A stretch of DNA of 64,000 bases from Geomonas subterranea (GTDB taxonomy: Bacteria > Desulfobacterota > Desulfuromonadia > Geobacterales > Geobacteraceae): positions 1,674,001-1,738,000 of the forward strand of contig NZ_CP077683.1 in the NCBI RefSeq assembly GCF_019063845.1, in the 5' to 3' direction. Under the pieces are notes generated by a model. It ran no database searches and was not told where the DNA came from. It saw only the letters and a program-made list of their open reading frames with translations. The position numbers were made by a program, and so were the translations under genes. Below are positions 43,483 through 51,571 of this stretch, one piece after another (the first letter of the stretch is position 1; each line of letters starts with the position of its first letter).

Positions 43483-44466
43483 TCAGTTCCTGACCAGCCA
43501 GAAGGAGCCGGGCTCGCACTCGGGATGGCTGCCGAGGACGGGGCACTTTGCGCTGAGGAGGTCGAAGTGGTGCTGCTTCAGATAGTTCACCGCGCCTATG
43601 ATCCTGAACTCGCGGTTCAAGGTCAAAAAGGCCTCGAGGAGGTACTGCTCGTTCCAGAACTTCACCTCGTCGACCAGCCACTGCTCGAAATAGTCCCGCG
43701 GCGTGAGGATGTCGTGCACGTGCACCACGACCCCGGGGCGAAGCGTGGGCAGAATCTGCAGGTAGATGGCGAGGACGTCCCCCTGGGGCCTGATCATGTG
43801 CGAGGAGTCCACGAAGAGGATGTCGCCGGGGCCGAGGGTCGAGAAGATAGAGGGGTCCACCTCCTCCACCCGGTGACGCAGCACCTCCACCCCCGCCTTC
43901 TCCAGCCAGGGCATCTCGTACGGCTCGATGCAGAGATGACGGCAGACGTAGCCGGGGTTATCCTCCGCGTTCTTCCTTATGGCGTTGCGCACCATGAGGG
44001 TGGAGTTGCCGCTGCCGATCTCGATCACGTTCGCGGGCGCCAGGCGGCGCACCATGCTGTAGAGGTATTCCGAGTCGCCGGCGCAGAAGAAGTCGTTACG
44101 GTAGTGGTACTCGAGCTCTCCGGTCGGCTCGTACGGGAAGCGGGCGAGCTCATCGGCGTAATGAAACTCACCCAGTATCTGCAGCTGTTCGGAAAGGTTC
44201 CACTCGATCCCGGGCAGTGCCCGCTCGGCGCTCAGGGGGTGACGCAGCCCGCGGCAGTCGAACTGCGGTTCGTAGTAGTGGCGGACGACAGGGAACACCC
44301 CGACCTTGAAGAGGATCCGGCGGGTGAGCGGCATGCGCTGGATCCCCGCCCGACGGATGAAGGCGAACAGCAGCGCCCCGAGGAAGGTGAAGGGGGCCAG
44401 GCAGATCTCCAGAAGCGGGAGGACCCGGTGCACGAGCGGCGCTATCTTTTCTACCAAGCGGTTCAT
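43483..44466 (-). CDS. Class I SAM methyltransferase-like membrane-associated protein
   Basis: The start at 44466 gives 327 residues. An N-terminal hydrophobic stretch (LLEICLAPFTFLGALLFAF) could anchor it in the membrane. The core has NVIEIGSGNSTLMVRNAI, ILFVDSSHMIRPQGDVLAIYL and GVVVHVHDILTPRDY, a methyltransferase fold like family 24. It is in the cluster between two GT2 genes. Confidence 0.8.
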   Translation of the reverse strand: MNRLVEKIAPLVHRVLPLLEICLAPFTFLGALLFAFIRRAGIQRMPLTRRILFKVGVFPVVRHYYEPQFDCRGLRHPLSAERALPGIEWNLSEQLQILGEFHYADELARFPYEPTGELEYHYRNDFFCAGDSEYLYSMVRRLAPANVIEIGSGNSTLMVRNAIRKNAEDNPGYVCRHLCIEPYEMPWLEKAGVEVLRHRVEEVDPSIFSTLGPGDILFVDSSHMIRPQGDVLAIYLQILPTLRPGVVVHVHDILTPRDYFEQWLVDEVKFWNEQYLLEAFLTLNREFRIIGAVNYLKQHHFDLLSAKCPVLGSHPECEPGSFWLVRN

Positions 44467-44501
44467 CTGACTCCCAATGCCGGGCGCGGGGAGCGCCCGC
44501 T

Positions 44502-45545
44502 TCAATCGCGGGTAAGGGTGACGGCGGCGCCCTTTTCGCGCCATCCACCGCACATGAGGGTGAAAATCATGGCGACGCGGTCCCACTTCCCCAACAGGGC
44601 GCGGGTGAGGAGCGCTCCCGCCAGGGTCAGGTACACGGTGGGAAGCGCCGCCGGGTACCACCGTCTGGTGAAGAAGATCCGGTTGCGGATGTTCCAGTAA
44701 TCGCAGGCGAGGCTTTTGCGGCCGGGATGGCTGCTGGTCCCTATCGCGCCGCCGACCTTGTGGTAGACCACGCTGTCCGGGGCGTACAGCATGCGGAAGC
44801 GGCCGCGCGAACGGAGCACCCAGTCGAGCTCCTCGAAGAACAGGAAGTACTCTTCGCACATGAGCCCGACCTCGCGCAGGAAGTCGGCGGAAACCAGCAT
44901 CGACGCTCCGACGGGATAGCTCATGCGCCGCTCCACCTGGTCACGGTCGACCCGCTGCGGCCAGCGCCCCAGCCGCCCCAGGTGCCAGGCAAGTCCGAGC
45001 CAGCGGCAGTACCATCCGCCCCCGAGCGCCTGGACACGGCTGGGCTCCCCGTAGAGGAGCAGGGTCGAGCCGCAGATACCGGCTCCCGGGGTCCCGGCGA
45101 GGCGGTCCACCAGGTTCCCGAGCGCCTGGGGCTCCACCACCGTGTCGTTGTTGAGCAGCCAGACCCAGTCGCACCCCCTGGCCAGCGCGTAGCGCAACCC
45201 CACGTTGTTCCCCCCGGCGAAGCCCAGGTTGGCGCCGCACTCCACCAGGATCAGCGGGGCGTTTTCGTCCCGGTCTCCGCCGGCCTCGGCCGCGGCTTTC
45301 CCGTAGCGCACAAAAGGGATGGGGCGGTCAAGCGGCGAAGCGGCGAGACGGGCATAGCGCCCGCCGACCTGCGCCGGCTCGGTCCCGGCGGCCCATGCCC
45401 CGATCCGCTCCAGCGAGTTGTCAGTCGAACCGTTGTCGCAGACCACGACCCGGAAATCCCGGTACTCGGAGCGCAAAAGCGTTTCCAGGCACTCGAGGGT
45501 GTCGCGCCAGCCGTTGTAGTTGACCAGGATGACGTAGCCGCTCAT
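44502..45545 (-). CDS. Glycosyltransferase, GT2 family
   Basis: The 347-residue protein starts with SGYVILVNYNGWRDTLECLE and has FRVVVCDNGSTDNSLERIG, GCDWVWLLNNDTVVEPQAL, and LLLYGEPSRVQALGGGWYC. One or two hydrophobic helices occur near the C-terminus (YPAALPTVYLTLAGALL). This is the rhamnosyltransferase-like branch (RfbF/WbbL type). The start overlaps the UbiA-type gene by four bases. Confidence 0.93.
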   Translation of the reverse strand: MSGYVILVNYNGWRDTLECLETLLRSEYRDFRVVVCDNGSTDNSLERIGAWAAGTEPAQVGGRYARLAASPLDRPIPFVRYGKAAAEAGGDRDENAPLILVECGANLGFAGGNNVGLRYALARGCDWVWLLNNDTVVEPQALGNLVDRLAGTPGAGICGSTLLLYGEPSRVQALGGGWYCRWLGLAWHLGRLGRWPQRVDRDQVERRMSYPVGASMLVSADFLREVGLMCEEYFLFFEELDWVLRSRGRFRMLYAPDSVVYHKVGGAIGTSSHPGRKSLACDYWNIRNRIFFTRRWYPAALPTVYLTLAGALLTRALLGKWDRVAMIFTLMCGGWREKGAAVTLTRD

Positions 45546-46381
45546 CGGTAGATGGCGAGGGCCACCAAAACGGCCCAAAGCCCCCCAGTGACGAAGAGCG
45601 GCAGGTCCTTGAGCAGGGCATCGGTCGGGTCCCCCCCCCCTCCCCTCTTGACCCGCATGGTGTAGCGCAACAGCCCGAAGGTGCAAAGCGGCACGGTGTA
45701 GATGAGAGCGTGCCGGGAGAGCGCGTACATCGTGTAGGTGACCAGCACCGCCGCGCCGGTCATCGCCATCGCGAGGTCGAGGAATCCGGGGGGATAGCTC
45801 TCCAGGCTCTTGCGGTGCTCCCCGGCGCTGTCCCCAAGCCCTCCCTTCTCGCAGAGCCTCTTGCCGGTGCTAAGAAAAAGGGAGAGGAGAAAGACGGACA
45901 GGAAGAGCCACTCGGAAACCATCACGCCGGAGGCCGCCCCCCCCGCCTGAAGTCTCAGCACGAACCCGGAGGCGATGCAGAAGATATCGACGATGGGAAG
46001 CGCCTTGAGCCTCAGCGAGTAGCAGACGTTGATCACGAAATAGGCCACCAGATAGCGCCAGAAGTCCCCTTGCGCCATGAGCCCGCAGCCGATCCCGACA
46101 GCGGCGAGCAGCAGCGCGAAAAGCGAAGCCGCGGGGAGCGAGATGTCGCCGCTGGCCACGGGTCTGCCCCTTTTGACCGGATGCAGGCGGTCGCTTCCGG
46201 CGTCAACCAGGTCGTTGAAGACGTAGGTGGCACTGGAGGCGAGACAGAAGGCTGCGAAAGGAAGCCACATCCTCTGCATCATCCCCGGCTGCATGATGGC
46301 GCCGGAGAGGAAGGCAGGGAAGAAGAGCATGAGATTCTTGAGCCACTGGTGGGTACGCAGAAGACGAAGGTAGGGAATCAT
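45542..46381 (-). CDS. UbiA-family prenyltransferase (decaprenyl-phosphate phosphoribosyltransferase-like)
   Basis: The 279-residue membrane protein has about eight helices and the UbiA motif NDLVDAGSDRLHPVKRGRP. The second aspartate motif lies near residue 175. The pattern with HPVKxxRP resembles decaprenyl-phosphate phosphoribosyltransferases, which start a pentose-containing lipid carrier. In an exopolysaccharide cluster this suggests an arabinose- or ribose-type residue or another prenyl-linked sugar. The call between phosphoribosyl transfer and another UbiA activity is inferred. A C10 tract lies at 45631-45640. Confidence 0.83.
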   Translation of the reverse strand: MIPYLRLLRTHQWLKNLMLFFPAFLSGAIMQPGMMQRMWLPFAAFCLASSATYVFNDLVDAGSDRLHPVKRGRPVASGDISLPAASLFALLLAAVGIGCGLMAQGDFWRYLVAYFVINVCYSLRLKALPIVDIFCIASGFVLRLQAGGAASGVMVSEWLFLSVFLLSLFLSTGKRLCEKGGLGDSAGEHRKSLESYPPGFLDLAMAMTGAAVLVTYTMYALSRHALIYTVPLCTFGLLRYTMRVKRGGGGDPTDALLKDLPLFVTGGLWAVLVALAIYR

Positions 46382-48105
46382 CGCTCCTCCAGCGCGGCGG
46401 CAAGCTTCAGTGCGGCCTTGATGTAATAGGCGTCGCGGGGGGCGGCTGTCGCGCAGCGGACGAAGCTGGCGCGGGCGCCGCCGCGGTCACCGCTCTCCAA
46501 AAGGAGCTGGCCGTTGTTGTAAAGGAGAATCGGGTCACCGGTCAGCGCGAAAAGCGCCTCGCTCACCGTGACGAGCTCGGAGATCAACGCCGCCTTCTCG
46601 GGGCCAGGCCCGAGCTTGGGCACGATGAGGTAATCGTTGGCCCTCAGTATCTCGAGCAGGTCCTTGTCCTGCTTCACCAGGTTCCACCCGTGCAGGTTGA
46701 TGAGCCGGCGCTTCTCCTCCGGAGGGACCCCCTGCAGGCGCACCAAAAGCCTGTCCTTGCGAATCATCCGCTTGAGCATCTCGCTTATGTTGAGGGAGGA
46801 GGCAACCTCCAGCTCCTTCGCGGCCTCGGCGTACCTCCCCGCCTTGGCGTAGGCGATGGCCAGTTCGTGATGCAGCATCCCCACCGTGGGACTCGTGGCG
46901 ATGCTGTCCTCGAAGAGGGCGATGTTGGAGCCCCAGATGCCGGTCCTGTGCCACGTGGCGAAGCCCGCAGCCGCGATGCAGCAAAACACGGCGATGAGCG
47001 CCAGGCGCTCCCGCAGTTGGGGAGCCCCGGCGGCATACCCGGTCAGGCCGATGGCGAAAAAGGCGGAAGGGATGTAGAGGTAACGCTCCGCCGCCACCGT
47101 CCAGGCCACGTCGAAGACACCGACTGCGACGGCCGGCAACAGGAACAGCGCCCCTATGCAGAGCATGGTGACGGTGGGGTAGCTCCTGCGCGCGAAAAGG
47201 CAGAAGAGGACCCCCGCGACGGCCGCGACCAGGTACCAGGCGGAAAGATCGACGATGGCGAAGCTCAGGGGCCAGGGAAGGAACATCTTCTTGACATAGA
47301 ACCCGAACACCTCTCCGCCCAGAAGCAGCGACGCTGCGGGGCTTTTGATGTTGGCTATCAGCAGCTTGGCGAGGCTGTTCTCCCCCGCCGTCCTGGACAG
47401 CAGGACCGCCGAGATGAGGACCCCCATCAAAAGGTAGCAGGCTACCAGCACCCTTGCCTGCATCCGCACGGACTCCACGTGGAGTCCGGGGTGGAGATGC
47501 CTCAAGAGGGCGATCAGCAAGAGGGAAGCCGGGACGAAGACGATGGCGGTCTCCTTGGTCATGACGCCGGCGACCAGGAGGGCGATGCTGGCCACGGTGT
47601 GGCGCATCCTGCCGGTCTCCATACCCTTGAGAAGCGATATGCAGGCGAGCAGCACGAAAGAGGCGGCGAGGGGATCGGTGCGTCCGGCGATCCAGCTCAC
47701 CGCCTCCGAGTTCACCGGATGCACGGCGAAGAGCAGCGCGGCGACCAGAGGCGCCCACCTGGTGCTCTCCGGCAGGAGCCGGCGCCCCAATAGGAGGACG
47801 AGCACCGCGTTGGCGGCGTGGATCAGGATGTTCTCCAGGTGCAGAATGATGGGATTCTGGCCGAACAGGAGGTGGTCTAGATAGAAGCTGAGAGCGATCA
47901 CGGGGCGGTAGTAGTACCCCTGCCCAGGCGTGAGCGCGTCGGTCAGCCTGAGCCCCTGGGAACCGTAGAACTTCATTATGCCCACGTCGTCGATGGAGAC
48001 TACGGTGCCGAAAACGGCACGGCTGTAGACTGCGAGGACGACTACGACCAGGAACAGCGCCTGCTTCTTAAGCCCGGTCGTCGTGCTGGTGAGCGAGAAT
48101 CTCAA
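46378..48105 (-). CDS. TMTC/PMT-like membrane protein with C-terminal TPR
   Basis: The 575-residue protein has ten or more membrane helices. It contains the segment FAVHPVNSEAVSWIAGRTDP, a mark of the TMTC/DUF1736-type glycosyltransferase relatives, and an early extracytoplasmic SIDDVGIMKFYG with two acidic residues. The C-terminal 170 residues are TPR-like (GMLHHELAIAYAKAGRYAEA). Such proteins are thought to move sugars from polyprenyl carriers at the outer face of the membrane. Its start overlaps the ABC ATPase gene by 38 bases. Confidence 0.84.
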   Translation of the reverse strand: MRFSLTSTTTGLKKQALFLVVVVLAVYSRAVFGTVVSIDDVGIMKFYGSQGLRLTDALTPGQGYYYRPVIALSFYLDHLLFGQNPIILHLENILIHAANAVLVLLLGRRLLPESTRWAPLVAALLFAVHPVNSEAVSWIAGRTDPLAASFVLLACISLLKGMETGRMRHTVASIALLVAGVMTKETAIVFVPASLLLIALLRHLHPGLHVESVRMQARVLVACYLLMGVLISAVLLSRTAGENSLAKLLIANIKSPAASLLLGGEVFGFYVKKMFLPWPLSFAIVDLSAWYLVAAVAGVLFCLFARRSYPTVTMLCIGALFLLPAVAVGVFDVAWTVAAERYLYIPSAFFAIGLTGYAAGAPQLRERLALIAVFCCIAAAGFATWHRTGIWGSNIALFEDSIATSPTVGMLHHELAIAYAKAGRYAEAAKELEVASSLNISEMLKRMIRKDRLLVRLQGVPPEEKRRLINLHGWNLVKQDKDLLEILRANDYLIVPKLGPGPEKAALISELVTVSEALFALTGDPILLYNNGQLLLESGDRGGARASFVRCATAAPRDAYYIKAALKLAAALEER

Positions 48106-48946
48106 GTAGGAACGCCTCCATGTCCTTTCGTTGCGGCTCGATACGGTCGATGGTGGCGCCTGCGGCCACCAGATCGGAAAGCACCTGTTGCAGCTGCGCC
48201 TTTTCGACCTGCAGCTCCTCCTGGGCGCCCCCCCGGGTCACCTGCAACAGGTACCCTTCCAGGCCACTTTGCAGAATGTTGGCGACGCTGTCAATCGCCC
48301 GCAAGCGTCCGCCGACGACGATTCCCACCCTGTCGCATACCACCTCGACGTCGGCGGTGATGTGCGTGCTGAAAAAGACGGTCTTGCCGCGCCTTTTCAG
48401 GTCGCGGATGATCTCCTTCACCAGGGACCGCCCCACGGGGTCGAGACCGCTCATCGGCTCGTCCAGGATGTAGAGGTCGGGGTCATGGAGCATGGCCTGC
48501 GCGAGCCCAAGCCTCTGCACCATCCCCTTGCTGTAACCCCTCATGGGACGGTCCGCCGCGCCGGCGAGATCGAGCAGTTCGAGCAGTTGCGCCGACCGCG
48601 ATGCTATGGCCCCGGCATCCATGCCGAAAGCTCTCCCCACGAAGCGAAGGTATTCCCGCGCGCTCAAGAAGTCGTAGAAGGAAGGGTTTTCCGGAAGGTA
48701 GCCGACCCGCAGGTGGGAGGCAGGATCCTGCACGGGCTTCCCGAACAGCGTCACCGTCCCCGCGTCCGGGCGTATGAATCCCATGATGGATTTGATGGTG
48801 GTGCTTTTGCCGGCGCCGTTTGGCCCCAAAAAGCCGAAAACCTCCCCGCTCCCCACCTGGAGGGAAAGGTCGCTCAGTGCGGCCACTTTGGCAAGCCTCT
48901 TGCCGCGATAGGTCTTGGAGAGGCGGTCGATTTCCAGTGGGTTCAT
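48068..48946 (-). CDS. ABC transporter ATP-binding protein
   Basis: The 292-residue ATPase has LGPNGAGKSTTIKSIMGF (Walker A), the signature YSKGMVQRLGLAQAML and LYILDEPMSGLDPVGRSL (Walker B). The C-terminal extension of about 65 residues is helical. It belongs to the ABC-2 family group of drug/polysaccharide exporters and pairs with the permease at 49824. By position it corresponds to the ATPase of the xap locus beside pilA in G. sulfurreducens (that comparison is from memory). Confidence 0.93.
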   Translation of the reverse strand: MNPLEIDRLSKTYRGKRLAKVAALSDLSLQVGSGEVFGFLGPNGAGKSTTIKSIMGFIRPDAGTVTLFGKPVQDPASHLRVGYLPENPSFYDFLSAREYLRFVGRAFGMDAGAIASRSAQLLELLDLAGAADRPMRGYSKGMVQRLGLAQAMLHDPDLYILDEPMSGLDPVGRSLVKEIIRDLKRRGKTVFFSTHITADVEVVCDRVGIVVGGRLRAIDSVANILQSGLEGYLLQVTRGGAQEELQVEKAQLQQVLSDLVAAGATIDRIEPQRKDMEAFLLEILAHQHDDRA

Positions 48947-49827
48947 TTACTGTCTCCTCGCTTGCGATCACGCATCAGCCTTTCCGCCGGGGTGAGGTAG
49001 GCGAACTTGCTGGTGCTGCGCACGATTCCCTTTTCGTCGAAGTAGTACTCGCCGCCGTACGGGTCCCTGGGCAGCTCTTTCAGAACGCCTTGGGCGACCA
49101 GGTCGGCGACCCGGTCGGGCTTTCTGTGGAACCTGCGCTCGAACTCCTCTCCCGCCTTTTGCACCGTCAGCGCCCCGATGAGCGCCCGCTTCCTGGTCTG
49201 ATAGACCTCGAGGAGCTTGCGGTCAATGGTGCGACGCTGCATGAACTCGATGAAGTGCAGCCCCAGTTCGTTCTCGCCGGACTCGGAGAAGTAGCGCGCG
49301 GTCAGGTTGGCCATAAGCGGCTTGCCGGACAGCTCCGCGGCCTTTTTGAAGTACCGCGCGGCGCTGGAGTAATCCTTCTGGAAATAGGCGCAGTTGAAAC
49401 CGGCGAAGAAGGGGAGCTGGTAGTCCCAGGTGCGGTACCTCATGCCGTAGTCGAGCATCGCGTTCACGTCGGTTATCTTCTTCAGGTCCCAGGTGAAGGC
49501 GGCCTGAGTGAAGTAATAGACGTCGGCGTTCCAGGGGTCGAGTTTCGACGAGGTGACCAGCGTCGCGTACATGTTCCCGTACTCCGGCTGCAGCACGATC
49601 TTTTGCTGCCACCTTTCCACCAGTGTCCCGTAGTAGAAGAGCACCTTGACGACGGCGTACTGCGCGACGAGGTGCCGGTGCTCGCCCGCCAGAAGCTTCA
49701 GGATCTTCGCATCCGGCAGGGACCCGAGCTTCACCGCCACGGGGCGGTTGGCCACCGCGGTGGTAAAGGGGATTATCACCGCCAGGTAGGAACAGAGAAG
49801 GAGTGCGAAGACGATCCTGGCCATCAC
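48943..49827 (-). CDS. Conserved TPR-like protein between ABC genes
   Basis: The 294-residue protein starts with a hydrophobic segment (ARIVFALLLCSYLAVIIPFT), which may be a signal anchor. It continues with helices resembling tetratricopeptides (WNADVYYFTQAAFTWDLKKI, NCAYFQKDYSSAARYFKKAAEL) and ends with GEYYFDEKGIVRSTSKFAYL, a motif of GspG-like protein C-terminal regions. It is coupled to both ABC genes by four-base overlaps. Probably a periplasmic partner of the exporter; no known family. Confidence 0.68.
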   Translation of the reverse strand: MMARIVFALLLCSYLAVIIPFTTAVANRPVAVKLGSLPDAKILKLLAGEHRHLVAQYAVVKVLFYYGTLVERWQQKIVLQPEYGNMYATLVTSSKLDPWNADVYYFTQAAFTWDLKKITDVNAMLDYGMRYRTWDYQLPFFAGFNCAYFQKDYSSAARYFKKAAELSGKPLMANLTARYFSESGENELGLHFIEFMQRRTIDRKLLEVYQTRKRALIGALTVQKAGEEFERRFHRKPDRVADLVAQGVLKELPRDPYGGEYYFDEKGIVRSTSKFAYLTPAERLMRDRKRGDSK

Positions 49828-50630
49828 GGCAACTCTCTCCTGGAGAAGCTCCAGACCGATACGGAGAGGATGATTCCCGTGTAGCAGGCGAAGTAAAGCA
49901 GCGTGAGCAGGAGCGTCACGGGTGCCAGGGGGAGCGCGTAGATGGCGTTGGTCTTCAGATCGAAAGCCGAAAAATTGGGAATGACGTAGTAGACCGCCTT
50001 GATGGCGACCCGCGCGATGGGGACCAGTTCCTTGCCGTACGCCCCCATGGTCATCTCGTACACGTCCTGGCTCGCGCTCCCGGTCATGTAGACCGCGATG
50101 GCGCCGAGAAAGGGGAAGTAAAAGGAGGTACTGACTGCCGACAGGAGGATGGCGAGGGCGAGTAGCAGCACGGACTTCAGGTACTCGAAGAAGACCGCCG
50201 CGAAGAAATTGTCCCAGCGCACCGGGATGTCAGGGGGGTAGCTTCCCGCTGCCACCTTGATCGCGGCAAACGAGCCGGCACCGAAGACGACGGTTATCAC
50301 TGCCAGCAAAAGCGCCACGGCACAGAACTTCCCCAGCACGAAGGAGGTTCGGGAAATGGGGAGCCCCAGAACCGACGAGGTGTAACGTTTCTCCACGTCG
50401 CGCCAGAGCGACGACGCGCCGGTCAGCACCGCGACCACAACCAGCAGAAAGGAGAGCGTCGAGAGACAGAGCGTCACCGAGAGTTCCTGTACCTGGCGCA
50501 TCGAGAACAGGCTGAATGCGGGGATCAGGATGAGGGCAAGCAGGGCAAGGCAAAAGAGGAGATACAGGAACCGGTCGCGCAGCAAGGAGGCAACACTCAG
50601 GCGGAAGAAATTCTCAAATGTCGACATCAA
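49824..50630 (-). CDS. ABC-2 type transporter permease
   Basis: The 268-residue membrane protein has six predicted helices (LYLLFCLALLALILIPAF first, LLLTLLYFACYTGIIL last). The loop RDVEKRYTSSVLGLPISRTS is the usual coupling helix region of ABC-2 permeases of the NosY/Ccm type. It starts the operon that runs leftwards from the pilA terminator. Confidence 0.9.
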   Translation of the reverse strand: MMSTFENFFRLSVASLLRDRFLYLLFCLALLALILIPAFSLFSMRQVQELSVTLCLSTLSFLLVVVAVLTGASSLWRDVEKRYTSSVLGLPISRTSFVLGKFCAVALLLAVITVVFGAGSFAAIKVAAGSYPPDIPVRWDNFFAAVFFEYLKSVLLLALAILLSAVSTSFYFPFLGAIAVYMTGSASQDVYEMTMGAYGKELVPIARVAIKAVYYVIPNFSAFDLKTNAIYALPLAPVTLLLTLLYFACYTGIILSVSVWSFSRRELP

Positions 50631-50648
50631 GGATCCCTCGTGCGGTAG

Positions 50649-50683
50649 AAAAAAACGGGGTGCACAGAAAACAATGCACCCCG
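50649..50683 (-). terminator. Rho-independent terminator after the pilA unit
   Basis: On the minus strand a nine-base perfect stem (CGGGGTGCA / TGCACCCCG) with a ten-base loop is followed by seven T. It lies 26 bases after the stop of the PilA-C-like gene and before the ABC permease. It should separate abundant pilin transcripts from the polysaccharide operon. Confidence 0.93.
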
Positions 50684-50708
50684 CTCGGACTAACAGATGG
50701 TACGAAGA

Positions 50709-51116
50709 CTACTTGCTGGCAGTCCAACCTGCACCGAAGTAGGTGGAGGGAGTGGAGCCGCTGGCCAGGGACGCCGGGAAGGAAGTGCCGGAGGGGAAGC
50801 CCGGGGTGACGGTTGCGCCGGCAGCGGAGATGCCAGGGGCGGCGACGTCTACATAGTAGATGTTGGTGTCGACGGAGGAGGAGCCGTAAACCCTGCTCCC
50901 CTGGCCGTGGACGGCGCCAACGGTGTAGGAAACGCCGGTAGCGGTGGCGGAGTCGTATGCCATGGCTACGTTTGCGGAAGGTTTGAAGTCGAGCATGCCG
51001 TTGGTATCGGTGCCGAACGGAACGGTGCCGGAAGCGCTCGGATTGGTAAAGTTAACTGCATATGCGGACCCTACGCCAACAGCCAGAAGGGCAACGATCG
51101 CTAATACTTTCTTCAT
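50709..51116 (-). CDS. Secreted PilA-C/Spc-like protein
   Basis: The 135-residue protein has a signal peptide (KKVLAIVALLAVGVGSAYA) and a Gly/Ser/Thr/Ala-rich mature part without Cys (TNPSASGTVPFGTD, AVHGQGSRVYGSSSVD). By position it matches GSU1497 (PilA-C, Spc) of G. sulfurreducens, which follows pilA-N and forms a heterodimer with it. Sequence similarity is weak by eye; the call rests mainly on synteny and size. It ends with a strong terminator and lies 27 bases after pilA. Confidence 0.7.
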   Translation of the reverse strand: MKKVLAIVALLAVGVGSAYAVNFTNPSASGTVPFGTDTNGMLDFKPSANVAMAYDSATATGVSYTVGAVHGQGSRVYGSSSVDTNIYYVDVAAPGISAAGATVTPGFPSGTSFPASLASGSTPSTYFGAGWTASK

Positions 51117-51143
51117 GATAAGCTCCTTTCGAAATAGAAGTTA

Positions 51144-51353
51144 TTAGTACGGGTATTTCTGATTATCGGCGTAGTACGACTCGAGAGCGGTCTTGGAGTT
51201 TTTGAGGTCGCTCAGTGCTGCGGAGTTGTACGCCTTCTGCCTGTACGCGGAGAACTGCGGAATAGCGATGGCAGCGAGGATGCCGATGATCGCAACGACG
51301 ATCAAGAGCTCGATCAGAGTGAAGCCTTTGTTGCTTCTCAGTTTGTTTAACAT
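51144..51353 (-). CDS. pilA: Type IV major pilin PilA (geopilin type)
   Basis: From the ATG at 51353 (AAGGAG upstream) the prepilin has 69 residues. The leader LNKLRSNKG precedes FTLIELLIVVAIIGILAAIA. The mature protein has only 59 residues, as in the truncated e-pilins of Geobacter, and no globular domain. Aromatic residues are Phe1, Phe24, Tyr27, Tyr32, Tyr50, Tyr51, Tyr57 and Tyr59. The last two tyrosine pairs exceed the G. sulfurreducens set as I recall it. It follows a -24/-12 promoter and lies in the order pilR, pilA, pilA-C-like. Confidence 0.96.
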   Translation of the reverse strand: MLNKLRSNKGFTLIELLIVVAIIGILAAIAIPQFSAYRQKAYNSAALSDLKNSKTALESYYADNQKYPY

Positions 51354-51431
51354 CTGTTTCTCCTTTTTCGTTGGTGGTTGCCGACTTGTAGGTGTGACTG
51401 TTACATCCTTACCGCAAGACATTACCCTTAT

Positions 51432-51447
51432 AGCAACATGCGGGCCA
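51432..51447 (-). promoter_or_regulatory. Sigma-54 promoter of pilA
   Basis: The minus strand reads TGGCCCG (51441-51447), four bases, TTGCT (51432-51436), with GG and GC ten bases apart. Transcription would start near 51421 and give a leader of about 68 bases. PilR, encoded just upstream, is the expected activator. Confidence 0.85.
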
Positions 51448-51518
51448 ATCCGTAAAAAACTGGCAACTGCGTGTACACACTAGGTTTTACCGTAAAAAGC
51501 CCGTGGCGGCGCGGAAAC

Positions 51519-51566
51519 AAAAAACGTCACAGGGACAATTTTGGCAACAAAAGAGTGACGTTTTTT
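51519..51566 (-). terminator. Terminator after pilR
   Basis: AAAAAACGTCAC (51519-51530) and GTGACGTTTTTT (51555-51566) are perfect complements with a loop of 24 bases; T runs occur on both strands, so it can act in both directions. It separates the pilR transcript from the pilA promoter. Confidence 0.85.
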
Positions 51567-51571
51567 GTCAG

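Noticed and set aside
51144..51353. Truncated PilA pseudogene
   Set aside because: A mature length near 60 residues without a globular domain is normal for Geobacteraceae geopilins.
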